Shown here: positions 34,653-44,264 of the stretch, piece after piece | Layout: each line of letters opens with the position of its first letter | Numbering within the stretch: the first letter of the stretch is position 1 | Program-made: the position numbers and the translations under genes | NCBI GenBank assembly: GCA_963781195.1 | Contig: CAWAEZ010000008.1 | Location: 744,001-808,000 of the forward strand | Direction of reading: 5' to 3' | DNA: 64,000 nucleotides | DNA from: JAJPKK01 sp963781195 | Lineage (GTDB): Bacteria > Pseudomonadota > Alphaproteobacteria > Rhizobiales > Xanthobacteraceae | The notes under the pieces: generated by a model | What the model was told of the DNA's origin: nothing | Databases searched by the model: none | What the model saw: the letters and a program-made list of their open reading frames with translations, nothing else

Positions 34653-37238
34653 ATGATCAAATCCGCCATTCTCGGTCTGGTCGTATTTTCCACGCGCCGT
34701 CCCCTGTGGGTGTTGGCGATGGCCGTCGTGCTGGCTTCGGGGTCGGCGTATTACGCGGCGCGGCATTTCGCGATCAAGACGGACGTCAACGACCTGATTT
34801 CTCCGTCCCTCCCGTGGGCGCAGAGAGGTGCGCAGTTCCTCAAAGACTTTCCGCAGCAGGAAATCACCATTGTCGTGGATGCACCGACATCGGAGCTCGT
34901 TGGGCAGGCGAGCGCCCGGCTCGCTGCGGCACTGCGCCAGCATCCCGAGCGGTTCGTTTCGGTGAGCGAGCCGGGGAGCGGCGGCTTTTTCGAACGAAAC
35001 GGCCTGCTCTACCTTCCGGAGGACCAGGTCGCCCGCGTTGTCGGGGGGCTCAGCCAATCGGGCAATCTCATCGGTACCCTGGCTGCTGATCCGAGCCTGC
35101 GGGGATCGCTCGACGCGTTGTCGTTGACCCTCATGGGTGTCCAGACCGGGGCATTGACGCTCGATACCCTGACGCGCCCCCTGACCATGGCATCCGATAC
35201 GGTCGACGCGGTGGTGGCCGGCACGCCGGCGAGCTTTTCCTGGCGTTCCCTCGCCAGCGGTCAGGCGGCGGAGCCGGCCAATCTGCGGAGGGTTATACAG
35301 GTCCAGCCGGTCTTGAATTTCAGCGAGTTGCGGCCGGGTCGCGCCGCGACCGATGCGATATCCACCATAACGGCCGACCTCAAGCTCGGCCCCGAATTTC
35401 AGGCACGGGTGCGGCAAACCGGGCGCATCCCCATGGACGACGACGAGTTCGGCACCATCACGCAGAACATCGGCCTCACCATGACGATCTCGATCGTGCT
35501 CGTCGTCTTTATCCTGTGGCTCGCATTGCGCTCGCTTCGGATCATCCTCGCAGTGATGGTGAGCCTGATCTTCGGGCTCGCGATCTCCGCGGCGGTCGGC
35601 CTGCTCCTGGTCGGCGCATTCAACCTCATCTCGGTCGCGTTCTTCGTGCTGTTCGTCGGACTGGGGGTCGACTTCGCCATTCAGTTCAGCGTGAGATACC
35701 GGTCCGAGCGTCACGAGCATCCCGATCTGCGCGAAGCGTTGAGGCGTGCGGGCATCAAGGCGGGTGGGCCGCTGGCGCTCGCCGCCGTCGCGATCGCGGT
35801 CGGATTTGCGTCATTCATGCCGACGGATTACCTGGGGCTTTCGGAGCTCGGGGAGATCGCAGGCGTCGGAATGCTGGTGGCGTTCCTCACCAGCATCACC
35901 GTGCTTCCGGCCATGCTGACCTGGCTCAACCCGCCGGGCGAGATGCGCCCGATGGGGTTCTCCGCCTTGGCGCCGGTGGATGATTTCATGGCGCGGCACC
36001 GCATGCCGATCGTCGTGCTCACCATCCTCGCGGTGGCGGCGGCTTCGCCGCTGCTGCTTCACCTGCCGTTCGATTTCAATCCGGTCCATCTGCAAAATCC
36101 AAAGGAGGTATCGGTTGCGACCTATCTCGAACTGAAAAGCGATCCGCAAACCGGTGCCAATGCGATCGAGGTCGAGGCACCCGATCTGTCCCGTGCAGAT
36201 GCCGCCGCGCAGCGTCTCGTTGCGCTTCCCGAGGTCTCGCGGGCGTCGACGCTGAGCAGTCTGGTGCCGTCGGACCAGGACAAGAAGCTGGCTCTCCTGC
36301 GATCCGCAGCGGCCGCGATCGAGTCCGCCCTCAATCCGGAAAAGGTCGAACCGCCGCCGTCCGATCGGGACAATATCGATCGTCTCAAGTCCACTGCGGA
36401 GCGCCTTTCGAAGAGCGCGGGGGAGGGCACCGGCCCGGGTGCGCAGTCCGCGCGCCGGCTCGCCGGCTCGCTATCCAAGCTCGCCGCGGCCGATCCATCG
36501 GACCGCACCCGCGCCCAGGACGCCTTTGCACAGCCATTGCGCTACGCGCTCGGCCAGCTCCGGCAGGAGATCAAGCCGCAGAGGATCACGGTCGACTCCA
36601 TCCCCCGCGACATCGCGCGGCAATGGGTGACCCAGGACGGGCGCGCGCGGGTTCAGGTGCTGCCCAGCGGTGATCCGGAAGACACCGCGTCGCTGCGCAG
36701 CTTCGTGACCGCAGTGCTCGCCATCGAGCCCAATGCCACCGGACCCGCGGTGATGCTGTTCGAGGCCGGCCAGACCGTCGTTCACGCGTTCATCCTTTCG
36801 GGAATCTTCGCCCTGTCGGCGATCACGGTTCTGCTGCTGCTGGCGCTGCGCCGCATCAGCGACGTTCTGCTGACGCTGGGGCCTCTGCTGCTGGCGGGCA
36901 TCGTCACCTTGGAGTTGTGCGTCGTGCTCGGGCTGCCGTTGAATTTCGCCAACATCATTGCCCTGCCGTTGCTGCTGGGCGTCGGCGTCGCGTTCAAGAT
37001 CTACTACATCATGGCGTGGCGGGCCGGGAAAACAGGCTTGCTGCAATCGAGTCTGACCCGCGCGGTGGTCTTCAGCGCCATGACGACTGCGACCGCGTTC
37101 GGCAGCCTGTGGCTCTCGGACAATCCCGGCACCTCGAGCATGGGGAAGCTGATGGCGCTTGCGCTCATCTGTACCATGGCGGCAGCAGTATTTTTCCAAC
37201 CCGTGCTGATGGGACCGCCGAGGAAGGTTGAGTCTTAG
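34653..37238 (+). CDS. hpnN: Hopanoid transporter HpnN-like RND protein
   Basis: This 861-residue MMPL-type RND membrane protein is made of two halves, each with an N-terminal helix, a periplasmic domain and a cluster of helices. Family motifs include the sterol-sensing-like segment FFVLFVGLGVDFAIQF with its Asp and, in the second half, IIALPLLLGVGVAFKIYYIMAW. Length and layout match HpnN, which moves hopanoids to the outer membrane in Rhodopseudomonas and Burkholderia. No other hopanoid gene (shc, hpnC/D/E) is near, so it stands alone here. A DUF4142 protein gene converges from the right. Confidence 0.82.
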   Translation: MIKSAILGLVVFSTRRPLWVLAMAVVLASGSAYYAARHFAIKTDVNDLISPSLPWAQRGAQFLKDFPQQEITIVVDAPTSELVGQASARLAAALRQHPERFVSVSEPGSGGFFERNGLLYLPEDQVARVVGGLSQSGNLIGTLAADPSLRGSLDALSLTLMGVQTGALTLDTLTRPLTMASDTVDAVVAGTPASFSWRSLASGQAAEPANLRRVIQVQPVLNFSELRPGRAATDAISTITADLKLGPEFQARVRQTGRIPMDDDEFGTITQNIGLTMTISIVLVVFILWLALRSLRIILAVMVSLIFGLAISAAVGLLLVGAFNLISVAFFVLFVGLGVDFAIQFSVRYRSERHEHPDLREALRRAGIKAGGPLALAAVAIAVGFASFMPTDYLGLSELGEIAGVGMLVAFLTSITVLPAMLTWLNPPGEMRPMGFSALAPVDDFMARHRMPIVVLTILAVAAASPLLLHLPFDFNPVHLQNPKEVSVATYLELKSDPQTGANAIEVEAPDLSRADAAAQRLVALPEVSRASTLSSLVPSDQDKKLALLRSAAAAIESALNPEKVEPPPSDRDNIDRLKSTAERLSKSAGEGTGPGAQSARRLAGSLSKLAAADPSDRTRAQDAFAQPLRYALGQLRQEIKPQRITVDSIPRDIARQWVTQDGRARVQVLPSGDPEDTASLRSFVTAVLAIEPNATGPAVMLFEAGQTVVHAFILSGIFALSAITVLLLLALRRISDVLLTLGPLLLAGIVTLELCVVLGLPLNFANIIALPLLLGVGVAFKIYYIMAWRAGKTGLLQSSLTRAVVFSAMTTATAFGSLWLSDNPGTSSMGKLMALALICTMAAAVFFQPVLMGPPRKVES

Positions 37239-37254
37239 CGAGTGTGCGGCAGCT

Positions 37255-37860
37255 CTACCGGCCCGGCGGTGCCGCGCCCTTGCCGGCGTCGACGTCGGTC
37301 TTGAAGTCGCCGAGAAGCTGCAGATGCTCTCGCGCCAGGCTGTCGACGAGTTTTACGACCATCAGGTAATGGGAATCCCGTCCGACCTTGAGGTACTCCT
37401 CCTGCAGCCGGAGCAGTTGCTGGTGAGCGTCGACCTGGAGAAGAAAATAATCGTGGGCCAATCCCGTCCCGCCTTCGGCGGTGCGGATGCTTTGCACCCG
37501 CTGCCGTCCGAGCGGTACGAGGTGTGCTTCCAACTCGGCATCAGCCGGCGCGGCGGGCTCGCCGCGCGTTGCATCCGGGTCTTGCAGTGATTTCAGCACG
37601 CCCCAAAGCGTCTCCTGTTCCGCAACTTCGAGGATCGCGAACGCCTTCAGCTTCGGGACGCTGATTTCCCGGACTGCAATCTTGCTGGTCAGCAAGGTCA
37701 CAGCGCCGATGGCCAAAGTCTGCTGCACCAGACGCGATTCGATACTGTCGCCGCGCGGATCGTTGGGAGATGGGTTGGTTTGCGCAACGGTTTGCTGCGC
37801 GAACACCGGGCTGATGGCCAGTGCCGCCGAGCCGGTGAGCACGGACCGACGCGGAAACAT
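37255..37860 (-). CDS. DUF4142 secreted protein
   Basis: This 201-residue protein carries an export signal with paired Arg (MFPRRSVLTGSAALAIS), possibly of the Tat type, followed by a helical DUF4142 domain (AVREISVPKLKAFAILEVAEQ; YLMVVKLVDSLAREHLQ). The family is periplasmic, ferritin-like in helix pattern, and of unknown role. The ATG at 37860 begins the signal peptide; an upstream start at 37917 is less likely. Its end is 16 bases from the hpnN stop. Confidence 0.78.
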   Translation of the reverse strand: MFPRRSVLTGSAALAISPVFAQQTVAQTNPSPNDPRGDSIESRLVQQTLAIGAVTLLTSKIAVREISVPKLKAFAILEVAEQETLWGVLKSLQDPDATRGEPAAPADAELEAHLVPLGRQRVQSIRTAEGGTGLAHDYFLLQVDAHQQLLRLQEEYLKVGRDSHYLMVVKLVDSLAREHLQLLGDFKTDVDAGKGAAPPGR

Positions 37861-38036
37861 TGCGGTCTCCCTTGGTCGAGAAACGGCCTTTTCTTGGCCG
37901 GCCTGACAAGCAACCAATCCGCGCCGCGCTGGTTCCGTGGTGGTGCGGGAGTAAGTCGGTTACGGCCACCCGAGGCGGCGGACGTAAAGCCGGGCTGAGA
38001 TCTTGAATTTGGGTGGTGCCGAGACGACGGGCGAGT

Positions 38037-38477
38037 TCACCTGGGCGGGGCAGCTCCCGGGGCCGGCGGCGCCGTCTCAGCCGGGCTCTGCGGGGGTTGC
38101 GCGGCAGGAGGCGGCGCGACTGCGCCGGGCGGCGATTTCTTTCCCTGTCCAAACGTCGGATTTCTGGCACGGCACGCTTCGACCACCTGCGGATCGATCT
38201 GGGGAGCGGGCTTGGTGGCCCGGCGGCGCTGTCCGCCGCCCCGCATGATCGGCCTGACGCAATCGGCGACGATGCCCGCCCCGCTCCGCGCGCCGCCGCG
38301 CTCGAAGCCGGCGTCGCGGCAGGCGGCGAGAATCTGCTGACAGGGCCCCGGCGGCCGGGCCGGCTGTGCCATCGCAGTCATCGAAGACAGAGCGGTCAAC
38401 GAGAGAGCGGTCAACGAGAGAGCGAACAACGAGAGAGCAAACAATGAGAGAAAAACAGCTGCATTTTTTCCGCGCAT
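38037..38477 (-). CDS. Secreted Pro/Ala-rich protein with repeats in its signal peptide
   Basis: This 146-residue protein has a hydrophobic signal segment made of repeated five-residue units (LFALS, LFALS, LTALS, LTALS), coded by the 15-bp tandem repeats at 38386-38445. The mature part has four Cys (CQQILAAC, VADC, VEAC) and a Pro/Ala-rich tail. The function is unknown. A change in repeat number would alter signal-peptide length. Confidence 0.6.
   Translation of the reverse strand: MRGKNAAVFLSLFALSLFALSLTALSLTALSSMTAMAQPARPPGPCQQILAACRDAGFERGGARSGAGIVADCVRPIMRGGGQRRRATKPAPQIDPQVVEACRARNPTFGQGKKSPPGAVAPPPAAQPPQSPAETAPPAPGAAPPR
38386..38445 (-). repeat. Four tandem 15-bp repeats inside a signal-peptide coding region
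   Basis: Units of exactly 15 bases, close to GAGAGAGCGGTCAAC on the plus strand, start at 38386, 38401, 38416 and 38431. The multiple of three keeps the frame; each unit codes for one L-x-A-L-S step on the minus strand. Confidence 0.85.
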
Positions 38478-38860
38478 CTCACCCTGCCATTTTGGTAATT
38501 CGATCTAAAGCACCGTGCCGCCGGAGGTGCCGAGCCGGCTGCGTCACCGTGCCGCCACTCCAGCAAACGCATACGCCACACTACAGACCATCGCGTTCTG
38601 CCCGCGCAGAATGGACTGCCAAAACAGCTAGGGTGTGGCAAAGCAACCACAATTCAAACAAATGGGGCGGGTCCAGGCAGGCTCAACAAAAATTAACAAT
38701 CCGGAAAACCACCGGCAATCTCGTCAGCCGATAGTCGGGATGGAGCAGGGTGCTGGTTTCGTGAGCTCCGCCGCGGTCCTGCGCTTCGAAAATGCCGGGG
38801 TGCCGCGGTGATCATTGGCTCGCTCGCATCTCGTGCGAGCCCAGGGGGAGCCGCGAGATT

Positions 38861-39178
38861 ATGCGTCCGGTTCGTCACGGAATCGTTTTAGCCGCCGCTT
38901 TGGCCGTGGCGGGCTGCGCTGGAACGATCAAAGAGGGGATGAGCGAGCTGGAGGGGAAGCCCATAAAGGCGGTGATCGATAAAATCGGACTCCCGATCGA
39001 AGAGCAGAAGATTTCAGGGATGGAAGTCTATGTGTGGGGCACGCCGACGTACGGGACGGCGAAAGCGGACGAGAAGAGCTGCCAGATCCGAGCGTTCGTG
39101 AATGACGACATCATCCGGCGCCTTGAATACAAGGGCGATGAACAGCTGTGCGAGCGGTATGCGGCAAGACTGCGGTAG
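38861..39178 (+). CDS. Small lipoprotein
   Basis: This 105-residue protein has a lipoprotein signal (MRPVRHGIVLAAALAVAGC, lipobox AVAGC). The mature part (SELEGKPIKAVIDKIGLP, YVWGTPTYGT) resembles small outer-membrane lipoproteins of the SmpA/BamE-like fold, where a G.P start is followed by a strand-rich domain, but this is a weak resemblance. GGGGGAG precedes the ATG by about 12 bases. Confidence 0.7.
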   Translation: MRPVRHGIVLAAALAVAGCAGTIKEGMSELEGKPIKAVIDKIGLPIEEQKISGMEVYVWGTPTYGTAKADEKSCQIRAFVNDDIIRRLEYKGDEQLCERYAARLR

Positions 39179-39412
39179 GCTAGGCGATCCCGCCAGGACG
39201 AACCGGGGTCCATTACCGTCCCGCGCGGCGGCCCGCTTTCTGACCTTAGGGGCTTTGCGATCCTCGCCTGCACGCCGGCCATCGTGAGCGCTGCTGCGAG
39301 GGGTTTTGGCTCTCTATCAAAAGCATTGCGCGAGCCGCGCCTGCATGCTCGCGCAATGATGTTGGCACTCAAGCGATGACGCGCGCGCCATTGCCCATTG
39401 GGGTGCGCCCGC

Positions 39413-39925
39413 TCAGCCTCGCGGGTTCTTCTTGTTGCGGTCGGATTTGGTGGGGCCGCCGGTGGTCGCGAGGCTGGCGACACGCGACTTCGACAGGCCG
39501 GTATTTTTGGCAACGGTCGCGTGCTTGCCGTGATCCGCAAGGCGGCTCGCCGCTTTCACATCGGCATCCTGCGCGCGAGCGTAGCCGTTCGGGGCGAGAT
39601 ATGGCGTGCCATAGTACCCGTAATAATACGCATAGTTCGGATACGCCCAGCCTCCCCAATAGTAGGCGGTCGGCGCCGGAACGGCGATATAATTGGCGTC
39701 CACATAGCCGGGCACCCCATCGACGTTGACCTGACACCAGCCGTTGGCGCAGCCGCCGGCGTTGATGATCCACCCGACCGGAATGATTTCAACGATCGGG
39801 GCGTCGTAACCGGGGCCAACGCGGAGATTGAGCCAATCGAGCACGACCGCCGGCGCGGCGGCGGCCCATCCGGTCGACAGCGCCAAGATGCCTGCGCTGA
39901 GCATCGAGCATTTCATGGTGTGCAT
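39413..39925 (-). CDS. Secreted SH3-domain protein
   Basis: This 170-residue protein has a signal peptide (MLSAGILALSTGWAAAAP), then a bacterial SH3 domain (LNLRVGPGYDAPIVEIIPVG, GWCQVNVDGVPGYVDANYI), a Tyr-rich linker (YYWGGWAYPNYAYYYGYYG) and a basic C-terminus with KSDRNKKN. Such domains bind cell-wall peptides. GGAGG lies before the ATG at 39925. It probably acts in the periplasm. Confidence 0.82.
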   Translation of the reverse strand: MHTMKCSMLSAGILALSTGWAAAAPAVVLDWLNLRVGPGYDAPIVEIIPVGWIINAGGCANGWCQVNVDGVPGYVDANYIAVPAPTAYYWGGWAYPNYAYYYGYYGTPYLAPNGYARAQDADVKAASRLADHGKHATVAKNTGLSKSRVASLATTGGPTKSDRNKKNPRG

Positions 39926-40119
39926 CCCTGCCTCCTCTCTTGATTTCAAGCAACTGCTAGCTTGCGAAGAATTCACGGTAGGCAGCGGGCCTTACTGTTC
40001 CATTATACTGATTTCACGACATCAGTGGCTTTGGGATGAGTGGGCTAAACCAAAGTATAGCGGAACGGGTAACTGGAGGAATTTGAGGCCGCGGCGACGG
40101 CGTCCTCTCAAATGCAAAA

Positions 40120-40142
40120 CGGCTCCGCCGGAGGCGGAGCCG
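40120..40142 (-). terminator. Rho-independent terminator after the Gly-rich protein gene
   Basis: A 10-bp perfect stem CGGCTCCGCC/GGCGGAGCCG with a 3-base loop is followed on the minus strand by TTTTGCATTT, 25 bases after the stop at 40168. Confidence 0.75.
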
Positions 40143-40167
40143 CACTGTCCTGAGCTATCGGCGCAGG

Positions 40168-40623
40168 TTACCAGACGTAGCTGTAGTTGTAGCCACACTC
40201 GTTGATGTAGCCGAGCGGCGTCCAAACATAGCAGCTCGAATAAGCGGGATACCCAAGGCCGCCGAAGCCCAGCCCGAAGCCGTAGCCACGGCCGCCATAG
40301 TATCCGTAACGGCGATATCCGCCGCGATTGCCGGACCATCCACCGTTTGCAACGCGTCCGCCGTAGAAGCGACCGCCATAGTTGGCCATTCCGCCGCCGC
40401 GCACCATCCCGCCGCCGAAGTGGGCACCACCCATTCCGCCGGCGAAATGGGCTCCGCCGCCCATCCCAGCCATGCCGCCCATGTGGCCGCCGCCGCCCAT
40501 GTGGCCGCCACCGCCCATGTGGCCGCCGCCGCCACCGTGCGCGGCGAAGGCATCGGTCGAGAGCGAGCACATACCGACGGCAACGACCGCCGCTGTTGCC
40601 AGGGCTCCAAGTTTAAGCATCAT
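40168..40623 (-). CDS. Secreted Gly-rich protein with GGGGHM repeats
   Basis: This 151-residue protein has a signal peptide (MMLKLGALATAAVVAVGMCS). The mature part is mostly Gly, His, Met, Arg and Tyr: three GGGGHM units, then GG-Met/His-Phe units and a Tyr/Gly-rich C-terminus with two Cys. The His and Met content could bind copper or other metals; this is inference. AGGAGA precedes the start. It ends in a good terminator. Confidence 0.72.
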   Translation of the reverse strand: MMLKLGALATAAVVAVGMCSLSTDAFAAHGGGGGHMGGGGHMGGGGHMGGMAGMGGGAHFAGGMGGAHFGGGMVRGGGMANYGGRFYGGRVANGGWSGNRGGYRRYGYYGGRGYGFGLGFGGLGYPAYSSCYVWTPLGYINECGYNYSYVW

Positions 40624-40795
40624 CTGAGTTCTCCTGTGATAAGTCGCCAGTAGACAAACCCCCGCCCAGCTCAAAAGTTGCGCCGATCGACTGCGGTGCA
40701 GCGCCGGCGTGAGGGATGGAGGCCATTGCACGATCTTCTTTCATGTTTGCGCGACTCGCCCGTCGTTGGCACGGACGAGCCGCGCAAAGTCGCAG

Positions 40796-42247
40796 TCACT
40801 TTTGTTCGCGCTGCTCCCGGTTCGCCGGGGTGCCGCCGCCGGTGCCAGGCCCGCTCGCCTGACCGGTCGTGCGCGATTCCGCTCCGGTGTTGGACGGCTG
40901 ACGCTGTCCATCACGATCGGTGACGTTCGGGCCGGCAGTTCCGTTGCGTTCCTGACCCATCCGCTCGCTGCCCGGGCGCTCCTGACCGCCCGCGCGATCT
41001 TGACCACCGGTGCGCTCTTTGCCGCCGGTGCGATCTTGGGCGCCGGTGCGATCTTGGCCCATGCGATCTTGACCATTGCGCTCCTGGCCGTTGCGCTCGT
41101 TGCCACCCTGGCGCTCACTGCCGAGCGCCGTGAAGGTCTCGTGGTCGATCTCGCCCGTCGTCTGGAAGCCTCTGCGCTTCTGGAACGCGATCACAGCCTC
41201 CTTTGTGCGAGGCCCGAGCATCCCGTCGGGTTCGCCGATATCGAATCCCTGGCGGCGCAACTCGATCTGCACCTCGCGGATCTGTGCTTGATCCAGACGG
41301 ATCACCCCGTAGGTGCCTTGCTCTTCCACACGCGCGCTGCTGGAGCCCACCGGAACCGTGGCGACGATGTCGCGGTTGCGGCCCACGATCACGATCTCGT
41401 CACGGGACACGAAGTACAACTCACCCCGCCATTCCGGATGGATTTCGATCAGCGTGTCGGGGACTTCGACGATACGTACGTTACTTGGGACTGCGACGCC
41501 GACATCGAGAGCGAAGGAGACGCTGTCGAAGCGCGGCACGTCGCGGCGCGACAGCACGGTCTCGCGAACCCGCGTCCGCTGCTCCGAACTCAGGCTGACG
41601 CCGCCTCGTCCTTCTTCGCGCTGGCCGACACGCTGTTCTGACGACGACGCGCCATTCTTCTCGCCAGATTGGTTGCTCTCGGCCCGGTTCGGCGATTGGG
41701 TCTGCTGTCCGGTCCGCTGGTTGGGCTCGCGCTCCTGTTGGCCGGTGCGTTGATTCGGCTCGCGCTCGTTTTGCGCGGCGCCCTGGTTCGTAGACTTCGG
41801 GTTGTGCTCACCGGACTGAGCGGAGGTGTTGGGAGTCTGTTTGGACTTTGCCTCCTCGCCGGACTTCGGCTCGGCCTTCGTCTCCTGTCCGGATTTCATC
41901 TCCTGTCCAGACTTCATCTCTTGTCCGGCCTTGGTCTCGTGCCCGGCCTTAGTCTCCTGTCCGGATTTCTCCGTGGCTTGGCCGTGCTGCTGGGTGGGGG
42001 AGGACGGGGCTTGGCCCGTGGTCTCATGCGGAGCGCCAGACTGTGCGCCGTGCTCGGCGGCGCTATGTTCCTGCGCGCCGGTCTGGCGTTGCGCACCCTG
42101 CGTTCCTGAGGGCGATTGCGCCGGATGCTGCTCGCTCGTAGCGGCGCCTTGTGAGTTCCGATTCGGCGCACCGGGACTGGTTTGCGCGAACGCCATTCCG
42201 ACGCCGGCGACAAACACCGCGGTGCTGAGTAATAGTCTGCTCTTCAT
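40796..42247 (-). CDS. Repeat-rich secreted protein with DUF1236 and peptidoglycan-binding domains
   Basis: This 483-residue secreted protein (signal MKSRLLLSTAVFVAGVGMAFA) has four parts: a Gln/Glu/Lys-rich repeat region with six-residue units such as KSGQET and KAGQEM plus EREPNQRTGQQ units; a DUF1236 domain (VPSNVRIVEVPDTLIEIHP, DEIVIVGRNRDIVATVP); a peptidoglycan_binding_1 domain (QIELRRQGFDIGEPDGMLG, AFQKRRGF); and a C-terminal tail of RNGQ/RTGGQ-type units. It probably ties a flexible polymer to the cell wall. GAGGAAG lies before the ATG. Highly polar repeats with high Arg and Gln make length variation likely. Confidence 0.82.
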   Translation of the reverse strand: MKSRLLLSTAVFVAGVGMAFAQTSPGAPNRNSQGAATSEQHPAQSPSGTQGAQRQTGAQEHSAAEHGAQSGAPHETTGQAPSSPTQQHGQATEKSGQETKAGHETKAGQEMKSGQEMKSGQETKAEPKSGEEAKSKQTPNTSAQSGEHNPKSTNQGAAQNEREPNQRTGQQEREPNQRTGQQTQSPNRAESNQSGEKNGASSSEQRVGQREEGRGGVSLSSEQRTRVRETVLSRRDVPRFDSVSFALDVGVAVPSNVRIVEVPDTLIEIHPEWRGELYFVSRDEIVIVGRNRDIVATVPVGSSSARVEEQGTYGVIRLDQAQIREVQIELRRQGFDIGEPDGMLGPRTKEAVIAFQKRRGFQTTGEIDHETFTALGSERQGGNERNGQERNGQDRMGQDRTGAQDRTGGKERTGGQDRAGGQERPGSERMGQERNGTAGPNVTDRDGQRQPSNTGAESRTTGQASGPGTGGGTPANREQREQK

Positions 42248-42694
42248 GGTGGCGCTTCCTCTGTTCCTGACAAATTGAGCGGCGAGGCTTGGCGGCTGCA
42301 ACGTTGCCGATCACCGTCACCGAAAGAACAAGGCGTGCCGCAATCCGTTCCGAACATATGTCGGGAAGTACATGATGTATGGAAGTATGAACGTGCGTTA
42401 AGCCAATGGGGAGTTTCAGCGAAGCGTTTTCTGCCTTTCGCGAATGGAACCGGCAGAGTTGCGCACGCGCGGTGAGTTCCACGGCGCGCGGGTTTGTGCG
42501 GTCGGGGAAAAACAATGCCCGCGCGAATTCTTCGCCGAAGTATACTGTGGTTTATCGGCGATGATTCACACGCCCGAATCCGCAACATTCCCGCCCGAGA
42601 AAATACGTCGAACGCATTCGCGCGCGGATCACGACGTTCGTTAAAATCCGCCGCCGTCGCGAACCATCTCAAATCAAGTCGTGCATTTTTACGC
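42248..42694. other. Intergenic region between secreted protein and histidine kinase genes
   Basis: About 450 bases, slightly more AT-rich than its surroundings near 42330-42420 and 42530-42690. It holds the DUF1236 gene promoter and the 3' end region of the kinase gene. No ORF or tRNA is supported. Confidence 0.45.
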
Positions 42695-43918
42695 TTACAA
42701 TCTTTGATCGTTGTCGGGAACGGAGATTGCGAACTCGGTGCCGGGGCTGAGGCGTCGCACGGCGATTGCGGCATTCAGCTGCTGTGCGAAAGCCCTGACG
42801 ATGCGCATCCCGAACCCGTTGGCCGATCGCGGATTGAAATCCGCCGGCAGCCCACAGCCTTCATCGCGGATCGAAAGCTCGATGGTGGCGTCGCTTCCGC
42901 GGGCGAGACGGACCCGGATGATTCCGCCGGAATGTCCATTATACGCGTACTTCGCGGCATTGGTGACGAGTTCATTGACCACGAGCGCGATCGGCACCGC
43001 GCGATCGGTCATGATGTCGATGCCGTGCTCGGCGTCGACATCGATCGTACAATGAGGAATCGCTTCGTCGAGGTCGTGACACACCTGCTCGATGTAGATG
43101 CCGAGATCGAGCCGCTCGGTGCTGTCACCCTGGTGGATGCGCTCATGTGCTTTTGCCACGGCGGAGATGCGATAGGATGCTTCCTCAAGATGGCGGGTCA
43201 GCGCCGGATCGTTGGCGTCGGCCGACTGCAGCTTGAGCATGCTTGCGACGATCGCCAGACTGTTTTTGACGCGGTGCGTGATCTCCTTGAGCAGAACCTG
43301 GTGGCGCGCGAGAGCGGCCTTGAGGCTCCGTTCATGCCGCTCGCGCTCGATCGCCATTCCCAGGATGTTGGCGGCGCCCTGCAAAAACGAGAGATCGTGG
43401 GGGCCGAACTCGTCCTCGGATCGGCTGTCGACCTCGAGCACTCCGAACGGCTTGCCGTCGCCCTGCAGGATAACGTTCATGGCGCGGCGGATGCCGTGCT
43501 GCACGAGAAGTTCCGGAGTCCGGAACCGATCCTCGTTCTCGAGATGATTGGAGATGACGGGCTGGCCGGTCCGCAGCGCGAAACCGGCCGGCGACGCGAG
43601 ATCGGCACCGACGGTCGCGACTCCGACGATGCCCGGCTCCCAGCCGACGCCGGCGCGAACCAGAAACCGGTTTTCGGAGGGAATGTGTTCCAGCACTTTG
43701 CAGAACTCCGCCTGCATGCCCTCCGCGGTCAGTCGCGCGGACTCATCCATGAGACCACCGAAGGTTGCGCCTTGAAGCGCCGTCACGCCGAGTTGCGCCA
43801 GGATCTCCTGTTGACGAATACGCCGCTCGAGCGCGCGCGACATCGTCGGGACTTCGCATTCGCTCGGCTTGAGTTCAACGACCGGCGCGGCCGATATATC
43901 ATCGGGGCCATTCATCAT
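42695..43918 (-). CDS. GAF-domain sensor histidine kinase (HisKA_2/HWE type)
   Basis: This 407-residue cytosolic sensor kinase has a GAF domain (about residues 40-190; VGVATVGADLASPAGFA, FGVLEVDSRSEDEF), a HisKA_2 dimerisation region with the phospho-acceptor His in LLKEITHRVKNSLA, and an ATPase domain with NELVTNAAKYAY, DEGCGLPADF and GFGMRIVRAF. No membrane helix is present. Enzymes of this type in alphaproteobacteria often feed the PhyR general stress pathway, but no phyR or ecfG is near. The gene is monocistronic, with no response regulator beside it. Confidence 0.88.
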   Translation of the reverse strand: MMNGPDDISAAPVVELKPSECEVPTMSRALERRIRQQEILAQLGVTALQGATFGGLMDESARLTAEGMQAEFCKVLEHIPSENRFLVRAGVGWEPGIVGVATVGADLASPAGFALRTGQPVISNHLENEDRFRTPELLVQHGIRRAMNVILQGDGKPFGVLEVDSRSEDEFGPHDLSFLQGAANILGMAIERERHERSLKAALARHQVLLKEITHRVKNSLAIVASMLKLQSADANDPALTRHLEEASYRISAVAKAHERIHQGDSTERLDLGIYIEQVCHDLDEAIPHCTIDVDAEHGIDIMTDRAVPIALVVNELVTNAAKYAYNGHSGGIIRVRLARGSDATIELSIRDEGCGLPADFNPRSANGFGMRIVRAFAQQLNAAIAVRRLSPGTEFAISVPDNDQRL

Positions 43919-44264
43919 GTGCCTCTACGTCTATCTCGACGCCGCAGATCCGGCGCATGCTGGTCTCGACCGCCCAGCATAGCTGGCGTGGCACCCATGA
44001 ATATTCAACACGAAGGGCAGGTTGAATTGAGACAAAAATGAGTCGAGGGCCCGCGAGAAGTAACTTTCTTAACCGTGCGGTCGAGATCGCCCCCCCTTTC
44101 CTTGCTGCGCCGTGCGCCGCGCGTGCTCTGGTTTTCACGAGTTCCCTGGAACTCGGCCGTGATACGTCGGCAACCCGTGGCCACGGCTCCACGACGCATG
44201 CCCATCGAGTGCGGTACGGCGCCGGGCGCTCTCAATGCCAGTCCCTCGGCGGTGCAGCCTCGGA
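43919..44264. other. Intergenic region between histidine kinase and ABC operon
   Basis: About 345 bases containing the kinase promoter and the end of the peptide-transport operon. No strong terminator, repeat or gene is seen. Confidence 0.4.
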
